Shown: one piece after another, positions 38,120 to 49,234 of the stretch
Numbering within the stretch: the stretch's first letter is position 1
Layout of the letters: each line of letters starts with the position of its first letter
Source: Xiphias gladius
Taxonomy: Eukaryota; Chordata; Actinopteri; Istiophoriformes; Xiphiidae
Reading direction: 5' to 3'
Length of the DNA: 64,000 nt
Assembly (NCBI RefSeq): GCF_016859285.1
Contig: NC_053418.1
Span: 3,403,521-3,467,520, forward strand
Notes under the pieces: generated by a model
What the model was told of the DNA's origin: nothing
The model's database searches: none
The model's input: the letters and a program-made list of their open reading frames with translations, nothing else
Translations under genes and position numbers: made by a program

Positions 38120-38823
38120 ATGCAATTTATTCTACGGTAATTTTCATTTAATTCTCTCCGGTCTCAACGTCATACATTTAGAATGTATAACATTGAGACT
38201 ATTTAATCATTGCTTTCTTTTGTAATGTGATGCTGCTATGGCTGCCATTAATCGGAGAGCTTCAAGCTAGCATTAAAAAAAAGCGTACAGCTGAATATTA
38301 TAGCTGAATAATTCTTATGACTCACATTTTTAAATCATGCTAAAATTTCTTTTTGGTGAAAATTTATCAACAGCATGGCTTTGAGGCTGGCATGAGGCAG
38401 CCCCATGTTCCTGCCTACCAGTCCTTGGCCCCAGGTACCGCAGCCCCAGGTTCCCGGCTACCAGCCCAGCAGAGTGGACTCATAGGGATAGGTGGATTTT
38501 CCTGAAATTGATCTTTTTGCAAGAATTTCTTTTTTTTTTTCTAATTGTTTTTTTAAAGGGAGTGGGACCCACTCCATGGTAAAGGAAGATTTTGCTACAG
38601 GCCCATCTAGGGTATAAGGTATACACTGAAGGGGGTAAGTGTACACATGTTGGTGGACAAATGCCAAACATGTCCTATTCTTTCTGCTTCGCACCACTAA
38701 ATGCAGATTAACATGTACTAACGGAAACTCTTTGTTGTTTCAGACAGTAGATCCGGGAGGTGTCTCAACTGATGAGCCATGTTGCATTTAACTGTTAACC
38801 AGAATGGTCTTTGGAGAAATAAA
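38120..38823 (+). pseudogene. Repeat gene copy 2, decayed pseudogene
   Basis: The copy aligns with its neighbours throughout: ATG at 38120 (MQFILR), and exon 2 from 38226 coding VMLLWLPLIGELQAS. Exon 3 starts after the CAG at 38371-38373 (HGFEAGMRQPHVPAYQS, then only two or three repeat units). A relic of exon 4 lies near 38560-38620, and a 3' UTR has AATAAA at 38818-38823. It is broken: the exon 2 acceptor AG is now AA at 38224-38225, the exon 2 donor has become A-rich with no GTAAG, the repeat has nearly vanished, and the remaining frame stops early. Expression as a protein is unlikely. Confidence 0.75.
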
Positions 38824-39889
38824 ACGCATTTTCTACTATACCGGTGTGGTAATGACCTCATTTACTTTCAAGTTCAAAGGAGTCTTAATTGCGCAATCAC
38901 CGAAAATACGAGGCTCAGTCCATTTAAAGTTATCAAATCCAGAAAGACTCAATAACTGTGCCAAATGCAAAGTATCAAATCTGATACCTTGAAGGTTTCA
39001 TATTGATTGCAATCCATGTTTTATACATGTCCTACCTCCAACATAAATGGCCCCAGTCAGACATGACTTACAGGTCAAAAAGCCTATCACACATTAATAG
39101 GTACCTTGCATAACTTTGTTCTCCTGTCAGAAGGCGTACATCTGCGTTAATGGGCAGCACGAGAACTGTGTAGCCTCATCATGTGTTAGGCAAAGCTATA
39201 CGGGATTCTTGAGTTAAGGAGCATGCATAAAGCCACTGACGTAATTTATGGTTCAGATGGTCAGTGGGCTCTGTATCCATGACAAAGACATAAAACCAAC
39301 ATATCTGAAAGAGTGTAATGATGCTGACAACAATAAATATAGCCAATTCATCGGCTGTGATACAGAACATTGCTTTTGTGAGTTTTGCACGTATTATACC
39401 AGTTCTTGAACTGGGGCGTAGCAGGAGAGATTTTAGGTAAATTCACCCAAAAGGTACCAAGTGCAGAAAGGCCTCATTATAAGGTTTGTGTCAATGACCT
39501 TTTAAACAGGCTAAATTTTTGAGAATCTCTATCGTGCGGGTGCCTCATTATAAATTATTGTGCTCTAGTACATTAAATTGGCCACTAGCAACACAATATC
39601 TGTTTGACAATGGATTTTCATGATAAAACATTTTTTTGAAAAAAAAAAAAAAAACAATGTCAGGAATTCACCAAGTGGATAAATATTCATTTATTTGCAG
39701 CATAAGTTCTATCTTCACCGAGCATCATAATTTCTCCTGTTACCGTATCTTTGCATTTCTCCTTTTCTTCTACAACACAGAATTATTATCTCAACTCTCA
39801 TTCAAGGTACTTATTTCAATTAAAAGTCTTTTGTTTTTCATTGAATTACTTTTTTTTATCCCCCCTGGAATACTGAATGTTACTTAAAA

Positions 39890-39970
39890 ACTTTATTACT
39901 CCACTTACCTCTTTCCTGATTTTGAGCTCATAAAATAAACAAGTAAAGCAAACCTACCCAGGAGAAGCAG
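39890..39970 (+). repeat. Duplicated intergenic segment (pair with 37621-37700)
   Basis: TTACCTCTT and GTAAAGCAAACCTACCCA match the segment before copy 2 at the same relative distance from the next gene. Confidence 0.6.
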
Positions 39971-40459
39971 GCAAACCCAGAAGAGGAGATTAGTTTTAAG
40001 ATTGACCTGTAGAATTGACGCACCCTGCATAATGCAAACAAACAAAAGGACTTCTGAGAAAATTAAACAGGAACTCCTGAACATTATTCCATCCACAGTA
40101 AAAATGTACTGGTGCAAACTGGTGTGAAGCTCTCGTAATTTCATCAGTCTTCGGTTTTGCCGAGATCAATTTAATTTTGGGCAGCTCTGAAACATGCACG
40201 TGATCTTCCTTCAGTATTTTTCTCAATCATTTAACCAAGAGACATGGCTAGTTTTTGATCCAAAAAAAAAAAAAATTGGGTTGATTTTAATTTTATTTAC
40301 AATGACTAAAATGATACCACTTTATTTACTTCAATGAGCAACGTCTCAGTTTAAAAAACATGGATAATGCATTTTCATGATAACAGACGGTCCAGTGACG
40401 CATTGGTGGACGCTGAAACATGAAGAGTAAGTGAAACTATTCTGAATGAGGGATATTTT

Positions 40460-40690
40460 GAACACCTGCGTATCATAATGAACCTTGCCCCGTTGCATCC
40501 ACCTGTTTCCAATCAGCCTTTCAGCATGAGAGAGCGGTGATTGGCTGTCATAACATTTAAAATAATTTACCTGCACATTTGCTATCACTGCACCACTGTG
40601 GAGGAAAGACAGGCATTTTGTCATTTTGGGTCAGCTGAAGTCAGATAGAGGCATTTCAATTTGCATTTGATCTCATCTCTGGCTGAAGCC
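40460..40690 (+). promoter_or_regulatory. Promoter of repeat gene copy 3
   Basis: CACCTG lies at 40500-40505 (191 bases before the ATG), followed by TTTCCAATCAG, GTGATTGGCTGTCATAACA, and CACTGCACCACTGTGG. A third CACCTG lies at 40463-40468. It is highly similar to the copy 1 promoter. Confidence 0.65.
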
Positions 40691-42040
40691 ATGGGACTTA
40701 TTATACGGTAACTTTTAAGTGATTCCTTCTGTGTTCAGTAGTATACTTGAAGAATGTCTTAAATGAGTAAATTTTTATTTAAACTGAACTCTTCTCTAGT
40801 GTGGTGCTCCTATGGCTGCTATTGATTGGAGAGCTTCAAGCCAGTACAAAATGTAAGGTTACAGTTGAACAAACTTCTAGTAAAATATCTTTTTAAAGAC
40901 AGAAAAATGACTTGGATGGCTGGCATTTTATTAACAGCTTCCAGTCATGGAGTTGAGCCTGGCATTTGGGACATGAGCTACCAGCCCAGGCCTCAGCCCC
41001 AGGTTCCCAGCTACCAGCCCAGGCCTCAGCCCCAGGTTCCCAGCTACCAGCCCAGGCCTCAGCCCCAGGTTCCCAGCTACCAGCCCAAGCCCCAGCCCAG
41101 GCCTCAGCCCCAGGTTCCCAGCTACCAGCCCAAGCCCCAGCCCAGGCCTCAGCCCCAGGTTCCCAGCTACCAGCCCAAGCCTCAGCCCAGGCCTCAGCCC
41201 CAGGTTCCCAGCTACCAGCCCAAGCCTCAGCCCAGGCCTCAGCCCCAGGTTCCCAGCTACCAGCCCAAGCCTCAGCCCAGGCCTCAGCCCCAGGTTCCCA
41301 GCTACCAGCCCAAGCCTCAGCCCAGGCCTCAGCCCCAGGTTCCCAGCTACCAGCCCAGGCCTCAGCCTCAGGTTCCCAGCTACCAGCAGCCCAAGCCTCA
41401 GCCCAGGCCTCAGCCTCAGGTTCCCAGCTACCAGCAGCCCAAGCCTCAGCCCAGGCCTCAGCCTCAGGTTCCCAGCTACCAGCAGCCCAGGCCTCAGCCC
41501 AGGCCTCAGCCCAGGTTCCCAGCTACCAGCAGCCCAAGCCTCAGCCCAGGCCTCAGCCTCAGGTTCCCAGCTACCACCAGCCCCAAGCCCTCCCCAGCCC
41601 AGGCCTCCTCAGCCAGCCACAGCCAGCAGCCCAAGCCAGCCTCAGCCCCAGCCTCCCCAGCCCCAGCCCCAGGTTCCCAGCAGGCCTCAGCCCCAGGTTC
41701 CCAGCTACCAGCCGCCCAGGCCTCAGCCCAGGCCTCAGCCCCAGGTTCCCAGCTACCAGCCCAAGCCTCCACAGATGCATTCTTTTCAGCCCAGGCCCCA
41801 GGTTCCCAGCCAAGGGCCCAGGCCCCAGGTTCCACAGATGCATTCTTTTCAGCCCAGGCCCCAGGTTCCCAGCCAAGGGCCCCGGCCCCAGGTTCCCAGC
41901 TACCAGCCCCGGCCCCAGGTTCCCAGCTACCAGAACAAGATATAGATGTATACAGATATATTTCAACTGATGGAGCTTGTTTAACTGAAGCTTGTACCAT
42001 GAGTCTTAAGAGAAATAAAATGCATCTTGGTATGTTGGTG
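40691..42040 (+). CDS. Secreted Pro/Gln-rich repeat protein, copy 3 (frame-disrupted repeat exon)
   Basis: Exons are 40691-40707, 40800-40852 and 40938 onward, all with GT-AG junctions in the same phases as copy 1. The signal peptide is MGLIIRVVLLWLLLIGELQA. The mature start is SSSHGVEPGIWDMSYQPR, followed by QPRPQPQVPSY and then 15-residue units containing RPQPQVPSYQPKPQP. The natural end appears to be VPSYQNKI with a stop at 41943-41945, before AATAAA at 42014-42019. In the sequence given, two one-base losses (near 41508-41512 and near 41585-41600) throw the frame off. The literal frame would then end only at 42047-42049, past the poly-A signal. The exon 4 of copy 1 is absent, and the repeat runs straight into the 3' UTR. 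The Gln/Lys/Tyr content would suit cross-linking, which is inference. Confidence 0.6.
40975..41935 (+). repeat. GC-rich tandem repeat of copy 3 exon 3
   Basis: It begins with 33-base units coding QPRPQPQVPSY, then 45-base units adding QPKPQ, then variants with an extra CAG. The end is a degenerate Pro/Ser/Ala region and two copies of a unit coding PQMHSFQPRPQVPSQGP. The repeat differs from that of copy 1 in unit sequence and length, so it has evolved separately. Confidence 0.95.
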
Positions 42041-42049
42041 TTAATTTAA

Positions 42050-43280
42050 CTTCTTCAATTCAGTGTGTGTGTGTGTGTGTGGAAGGGGACTGCTAGCTAA
42101 TCAACATGGGCCTAAACAAAGCAGGATTTCTAAATGTGCACAAAACTGCACAGGGTGGAGTTTATTTATTGACATTTGAATGCACCAAATTAAGTGTAGT
42201 AAATCAGTCTCATCACTTGTTTCTCTTGTGAAAGTATGGCATTGCCAACATCAGTCTTTTCATTTTGGTATGAAGGTAAAATAACCTTATTAGTCAGGCG
42301 CACTTAATCGACCGCTTACTGCTCAGGGAATTTTCTGTCTAATATGCTGAGTAAAGTGCACATGGGTTTGGTGTCTAGGGTTGCCATTAGCACCCACATT
42401 ATTTTAAGTAGATGGCCTCCAAAACGTACTTTTAGTGCACGCATGCGGGGCCCATTAACCGGACACTGTGGTGGTAGCTCCAAGGATGGAAAGCAGATAG
42501 GGACAGACCATGGCTTAGGACCTCTTGCCCTGCCAAGTTTTAATTTATTTTTTTTTTGTTGCACCAGTGGCATCAAAAATTTGTGGTTTTTAGGCTTGAA
42601 TTTAACAGGTTTTCTGTGGTGGTTTCTTTAGACATTCAGGTCTTGGATTCAAGTGTCCTTCACACTAAAGTCTTGGTGGCAGGTGAGTAGAATTTATATT
42701 TAAAAAAAAAAAAAAATGTTTAACTCCCTTTTATAAATATCAGTTCAAGTGACAGAGTGCAGGATTCCTTTTTTTTTTTTTTTTTTAGAACATACAAAAT
42801 TTAAGTTGAAAAGTTTTTATTTTTTTTAACGGAGTTTGTATGTAAGCTAAGTTCGACATTAGCCCCAGGTTGTGCCTTTAATATATGAGCAGTTTCTTTA
42901 AAAGATAATTTACCAGTAATGTTTAAAAAAATCCGAGATTGTTTAAAAAACACTTACCGTTGTCATATTTCCAGAACACACTGGTAGACTCCTCTAACCA
43001 TCCGGGAAAAAAAAGATATTCTCTTTGCTGAATGATTTAAAAAGATTTTTTTCCCAATCTGCACCTCTGCGTCTGAATCAAAACAAAATGGCAGACTGTC
43101 AGCTACCTGCCTAGGAAACGGACTTTGCTGGGAAACGGGGCGAATAATCTTTTTTTTTTTTTATCGTGAATTTTCATCTCGAGAAAAATCAAACATCTCT
43201 GGTTAATTATATTTTAGAGACACTAATAGTTATTTCTGTGACCCGAAAGTATGCTAACACACACTGTGGCTAAATCCACT
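42050..43280. other. Intergenic, no gene recognised
   Basis: AT-rich sequence between copy 3 and the unc13b promoter, with a TG microsatellite at 42063-42080 and poly-A/poly-T runs near 42700-42830. No convincing exon. Confidence 0.65.
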
Positions 43281-43427
43281 GAAACATACGCCACACAAAG
43301 TGTCGTGCTGTGGCCCGCCGCACCTTGCACGTCCGCATGCGTGCGCGGACCGTCGCAGATTCCTACCTTCACCTCGGTCATTGAATGCAGCATAAGAGCC
43401 GCCCCGCTCCACCGGTTTTTTCAGCCG

Positions 43428-43571
43428 GTAAGTTGGTCGCTCTCCGCCAGTGACGGTCCTCCCTTAAACCCCTCAGGAGTCTCTTCCCCCCTCCCGACCC
43501 CCACCCCCCCACCCGTCCTCCCCCCTCTGGATCTCCCACCTGGCTCACATCTGTACGTTGTTTTTTTTTAG
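43428..43571 (+). other. unc13b: Small 5' UTR intron of unc13b (144 bases)
   Basis: The donor is CAGCCG then GTAAGT. The acceptor is preceded by a long C/T-rich tract and TTTTTTTTTAG at 43562-43571. The intron is a normal minimal size for fish and lies in the leader only. It was found from splice signals alone. Confidence 0.5.
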
Positions 43572-43731
43572 TGGTATGGTGCGATGGAGCGGAGAGTGAA
43601 CGGCATCTAGGACCGGTCTGAATGACCGACGTGCAACAGGCAACGGGGCTGCAAAACTCACTGAAGGCTCATCGGCTTTGGAGGAACTGTTGCACGAAAT
43701 CCCGCCGCGATGTCCCTGCTGTGTGTCAGAG
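43572..43731 (+). CDS. unc13b: unc13b exon with start codon: MSLLCVR (coding 43710-43731)
   Basis: UNC13B (Munc13-2) primes synaptic and secretory vesicles for fusion by opening syntaxin-1, and acts at the plasma membrane active zone. The exon codes only MSLLCVR plus one base, then a GTAAGG donor at 43732. Spliced to the exon at 57988 it reads MSLLCVRVKKAKLHGPPG, the start of the N-terminal C2A domain of UNC13 proteins. An Arg at residue 7 is as I recall for UNC13B, where UNC13A has Gly. The C2A-bearing start is that of the long ubiquitous isoform. Neighbouring rusc2 supports the B paralogue. The ATG has G at -3. Upstream ATGs at 43576, 43584 and 43622 precede it. Whether this is the ba or bb fish duplicate cannot be told. 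Confidence 0.88.
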
Positions 43732-44395
43732 GTAAGGTCTCGACTGCATGGCTGCAGGATGCTCCTCTTTTTAAAAAAAAAAATGAAAAAAGAGAGATGA
43801 AAATAATATCGAAACAAAAAAAAAGTGGGTTGATCTGATGGAAGTGAATTCATTATTAGGGAAAAAAACAAAAAACCCCCCCCAAAAAAACCGGAACTTA
43901 ATCCGGCATCGATTTTAGGATTTTTTGAAAAAAATTTAATTTATTTTTTTTAACGAACATCACAGCGAAACCGCGACTTCCTAGAGAAATATTTGACTCG
44001 TATCGGGGGGGGGGGAGTTAAAAAGTGTCAGGAGAAAACTTTGAGCAGACTAGACAGACAATCTAAAGGGACACATTACGTAATATTACGGGACGTTGAT
44101 GAAGTCTTACCTGCCTCATTCCAACGCTGACATGCAGGCGACAACGGGGATCCCGATGTTCACAGCAGTTATATAAAATGAACGAACTTTATACGTCTTT
44201 CAGCTGTTTCCCTCAAGATGAGTGATACTGTTACACCGAGGACTGAAAAAACGTGTGTGTGTGTGCGTGTGTGTGTGTTCCTCTTCTTGGTGGTGCACTT
44301 GGAAAGGGTGAGATCAATGCATTTTAGAAAAAGTTAGACTCGAATACTTGAATCAACCCGATTAGGAGGGGGAAAAGGACCACGTACAACCTGGA

Positions 44396-44640
44396 ACTGG
44401 AGCTCGACGGATATATCAGCCTCCAGCAGATATATCATATTTTCTCACATGTTGGCCGATAAGAAACAAGAAACTGAGGCAATAATGTAGAAACAGTGTC
44501 ATTCAGTGAAAAGCACTCAAGAGTTTTCACATTTTTTGAGCTGGGAAACGTAAAATGTCCCACTCATATGTACATATCTTGGTGAAAACATACCAAATGT
44601 AAGGGATGCATACCAAAATAAAATCAGTCGATATATTGTT
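44396..44640 (+). mobile_element. Degraded dispersed element with GATATATC motifs
   Basis: It contains GAGCTCGACGGATATATCAG, ATATATCATATTTTCTCACA and a GTCGATATATTG right side. This resembles a common fish hAT-type short element with terminal cgatatatcgg motifs. Ends are not sharply defined. Confidence 0.45.
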
Positions 44641-47600
44641 AATGGATTTTTTAACAAAAAAAAAAAAAAAAAGGACCGTATCAGTCAGGCTATACCTGGA
44701 ACACCAGAGAGGGTCATTTACAGCTAAAACAATTACATAGTGAAACCTGAGAGGCTGGGAAGTGGTTGGGCCCCAACCAGCAACACATGTATGAATGTTT
44801 AAGCTTGAAGTAAAGCTGAACTGTGATTTAGTTGGTTAGAGAAAAAGATCTGTTGTACCAAAAAAAAAACATAACAAAAAAAAAAACACGTTTTTTTTTT
44901 GGGGGGGGGGTTACGCGCATTTTATTTTGTTTAATCGTTCAGTAACTGTTTTTTGAATCGTGCTTTTGTGACAGTGTCCCGTCTCCAAAAACACCAGTGC
45001 CTCGCAGGCCAAGTGATGAGGTGGGATCCACTGATGTCGGCTGTCCAAGGCAGTGCAACTGAGTGGTATTGACCGCATGGTTTTTGTGAGTCTGTCTGAA
45101 AGCAATACTCACGTGCCCATGTGTACATTGAAACATGTTTTGCAGGGTGTAACCATCCCCCCCCCCCCGGCCTGTTCATGCTGGCCATCAAAAGATCCTT
45201 TCCTAATATGAATTTGAGGAAAGGGAAGTGGGGGTGGGGCGGGGGGCAAAATCCACATTCCTCGTTCTGTGTAAAAATACATGAACTAATATCAGTGGAT
45301 CCTGCGCCCTTTGCCTCTGCTTGCTGAAGACCGATGCCGGCTTGTAGGCAGAAGTGAGGTGACACCGGTTGGGAAAACTGCTCCCGGGTGCCGAGTACTG
45401 CCGAGGTGCCCCCTTTAAGCAAGTCACTCGCTCTGCAGCTCAGTGGCCGGCAGCGGGAGACCGCGGTTGCACTGTGCAGGTGTGCAACGCAGGGGGTGAG
45501 AGACAAGTTGCTGCCGAAAGGGAGCACGGGTATTCAGGCGGATGAAGTTTAGTTAATTGAAAATAAAGCAAAAAACGGGTTCATCCCTCCAGTTTATTTA
45601 ACATTTTGGCTCCTTTCCAGACCTGAAATTGCTCTTCTTTCGCAGACATGCTGATTGATTTTCACACCATCAAACTATTGTCTGCCTATCTCCAACTCTC
45701 AGCCCCTGGTGTATTGTCTCTCACTGATCGTTTCTGACCATTTCTCATCTCGGGTGTGAGTGCTCCCCGAGGCTGGACGGCCTCCACCACCAATCTCCAA
45801 TATTGCAGAGTGATGGGATGGGGGTGAGGTCGGAGGGGGTGGAGGGGTGTGGTGGGATGTGGTGGGATGTGGTGGGTGAAGCGCAGCTGGGTCTCAGTGG
45901 GCTCAGCCCAGTGTAATTATAAAAAAAAAGGCCGTCGTTTTGTTTCATAGCCTGCACAGAGATTGATGGAGAACGGGGCTCATCTTCACCTGTGGCAGTG
46001 AAGCCCGCGAATCGTCCACACACACCCGATCGTTTCAGAGCAGAGTCGTGCTTTTGAGTCGAGGTGCATTCATTTGAATCAGACGGAGAACTTGAGCTGG
46101 ATGATGCCACCTAAAATCTAGCGATAAATTTAGTCGCATTTATCTTCGTGCTGTATGGGAATTGCCGCTGGCTCCTCGTGGTTGCCTGTAAAAGAAACTT
46201 GTAGATGTTGATCTTCATCTTTTACAACGAGATTGATGTTTTCCAGACCTTTCGATGACGCTATTATTTATGACCAAATTCGGAAAAAGCCAATTTACGC
46301 TACGTGCTCAGCAGACGAGACACAGATAGCGTCTATCTGATGACCACGGTGGAGCATTTATCAGCCAGAGAGCCAGATATTTCCCTCTGGAGTTGGTGGA
46401 GACCAAAAACCAGAGCTAAAAGAGGGGGAATACTGGAGTTACATTCCCCAGATGAGATGTTTTAAATAGGCAACTGCCATATCAACTTAAAAGTCGATGA
46501 TATATCAACGATGTTTTTTACTGCTTATTTCCACTCCCCACAAGCGGCCCGAAAAATTAAGCTATTGCAGGTTTAAATTATACAGGACTTAGACAATTTA
46601 CTTATGGACATTGTCAGAGTACATTGAGGATGATAAAGTGATAACTTTGTTTTTGGCCACACATAAACAGAGGTGTGGTTCTCAATGAATCCTCCAAGTG
46701 ACCAAATATGTCTCCCGTAACTGCCCTCCAAATCTACACGTGCAAGCCTTTTCCCGTCTGATGCCCCTTATCAGCGGGACGACATGATATTTCATGGTTT
46801 TATCCTTCCCAAATCGCTGGAGCCACCGTTGAAAAGTAAACCTGTTTTATTATGTGACACCGCCTGGTTAAGGTTCGGTTAGGTTTAGACTCTTTTGCTC
46901 CTGTATTAATAACTACGGCTGCTAAGGGGCTTTGTCGCTTCGATGTTAACACATGTCATTTTTGGGGCACTTGCTGAAGTGACTGGTGCTGATGTGCTCA
47001 GGAGGACAAGCTCTGCTTTTTAAGGCAGACTGACAGGTGTCGTTTAAAAGTTTTTTATTTTTTATTTTTTATTTTTTTTAACAATCTATTATTAACCTGA
47101 TATGAAGTTTACTGAAATTTTTGAGAGATAATTTCTGTATTGCCTCATCCTCCTGACCGACAACAAAAATGTCTGCCCTAAGGCCAGGGTTTAAGTCTTT
47201 TCCCCGGACATGGCGGACGCTCGCTCCCCTGATGAAAGGAACCCAGACTTTTCATGTCATTGAGGGGAAATGCAGACAAACCACAAGAGTGGCGTCCTTG
47301 TTTCTTGAGAGCCCTGATACTTTTTTGGGGAGCCTTTTTTTTTTTTCTCTTCCTTCTTTCCTCGTTCCCTGTTGTGTCGAGGGCCATCAGAGCCTGCAAG
47401 GTGGCTGGCAGTCCTCTGCAGAGAGTGAGTGGCTGCAGATGAAAAGCCGAGGATGGGAGGAATCAGTCTCTGACAGCTCAGTCGGTACCCACACTCGGCT
47501 ATTTCTGGATGGCAATTAGCAGTGGAATAAATGCATACAGTAATGGTATTGCATCGGTCGCTGAGCGTGGATACAGGCTACTGTGAAGAAATGGCATTAG

Positions 47601-48476
47601 AGGAAATTATACTGCAGTAATGAGAGATAAACACGTACAGGCGGACTGTCGGTCATGTGGAGATAGAAGCGAGGGGATTCAATCTCATTGTCATTCGCGC
47701 AGGTCGGCGACAAAAGCTGGAGCTTGCTTAATTTTTATTTTGTAAAAGGCATGGTGTAGATTCATAAAAGTAATATCTGAGAGCATTTTTCTAGGCCACC
47801 AGATGCCCCAGGACAGTAGGTGAGAACAGACCAGGTCAGCCAGTGCACCGGCGCACCGTGCTGGAATGGCAGGGACAAGAGTAAAGCTCCAGCGGCCCGT
47901 CTGGGAAGAGAGGGGGGGGTGGGGATAGAGAGGGAATTATCCCCTGGCCATCTGCTGCTTTTGCTTCGCTGTGTATATGTGTTTATGCTTGTGTGTGTGT
48001 GTGTGTGAGACTCACGTGGGACAGGGACTTCACTTCCCTCTTCTCATTCCCTCCCTTTCAACACAGTGCCACTTCCTGGTGTCGGTCTTGCCTGCCTCCG
48101 ACAGCCTCACCTTACGCTTAATCTTTGCGGCTGGCCGCTTGTCTCGACTCAGACTTTTCCTTCACCTGAGCTCAGAGAAATCTATTCGGGGCTCCTGATG
48201 ACAAATCAAGAGATTACAGAGATGTGATGTCATTATTTCAACTGTTGCTAAATGATTTTTCCGTCGATGGGCTGTTTGATTTGTCGGTGAACTGCTTCAC
48301 CTCTAGTTGTGGTAAACCGAAGTGTTGCACAGTGCTGTGTAGCATGACATTATTCCCTGTTATCTGGAGTGGGCAACAAGTAATTTAGTGCGTAGGGTGA
48401 GCACATTACATTTCAGAGTTAGGAAAGACACATACTTTTGAGGGTTTAGATAAGGACTTAGGGATGCATGATACCT

Positions 48477-48478
<2 letters not shown>

Positions 48479-48513
<35 letters not shown>
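48479..48513. repeat. GT dinucleotide microsatellite
   Basis: About 17 uninterrupted GT units in unc13b intron 1. Confidence 0.95.
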
Positions 48514-48518
<5 letters not shown>

Positions 48519-49087
48519 GCCTCCCCGGGCCCCCCTCCTAGTTGATCACTCCTGGACGTCTTGAGGAGTCTCTAATTGGCTCATTATCGTGGCGAAGCGG
48601 GGTCACAGCAGGCAGAGGAGTCTCTGTTAATTTGTGATTATGCAGGCTGCAGTGAGGTATGTGTGCTGCTGCAGCTCATAAGCACGCAGAGACAGAGGAA
48701 AAACATTCAGAAAGGCAAGCAAAGGCATATTATGTAACTTAAGCCAATGATGGCAAATATGCGAACGGAGCAATGAATGAATAATGAACGACGTGCATGT
48801 CCACAGCAAACCAGAATTCCAGTAGCCAAATAAACTGTGATATCAGCCATGATTATACAGGACTCAGATTTGCTAACTTCTAGTCTTGTAGTCAAAACTA
48901 ACTAAACTGAAACCGAGTCAAGATTGAGACTAAAACTATTTAAATCCTAATAGAGGCCCCGACACCTTGGATGTGTTGATTGAAGGTCATGTATGTGGCA
49001 AAGGCTCAAAACATACACAATTTCTATGACAATATTTCAGTTAAAGACGAATTAATCGCAAATGTGGTTAATTTCCAAACACAATAT

Positions 49088-49168
49088 ACACATATATCTA
49101 TCTATCTCTCTATATATAGAGAGATATATAGATAGATATATACATATAGATATATATAGAGAGATATC

Positions 49169-49234
<66 letters not shown>

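Larger units (their letters stand above)
43290..43740 (+). promoter_or_regulatory. unc13b: CpG-rich unc13b promoter and leader
   Basis: CpG density is high from about 43300 (CGCACCTTGCACGTCCGCATGC region) to the first coding exon. It contains the inferred 5' UTR exon ending at 43427 and a CT-rich stretch. No TATA box is obvious. Confidence 0.6.

Noticed and set aside
40975-41400. CRISPR-like regular repeats
   Set aside because: The regular units are contiguous coding tandem repeats without spacers, in a vertebrate genome.
40966-41970. Plus-strand frame coding a 334-residue QLPAQASAPGS repeat protein
   Set aside because: It is an out-of-frame reading of the copy 3 repeat. The signal peptide and splice phase select another frame over the first two thirds.
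41506-42000. Minus-strand Gly/Trp/Ala-rich frame
   Set aside because: Antisense shadow of the copy 3 repeat with no independent start or splice context.
43251-43571. 106-codon plus-strand frame upstream of unc13b
   Set aside because: It covers the CpG-rich promoter and the C/T-rich UTR intron and ends at the acceptor. The Pro-rich tail is the polypyrimidine tract.
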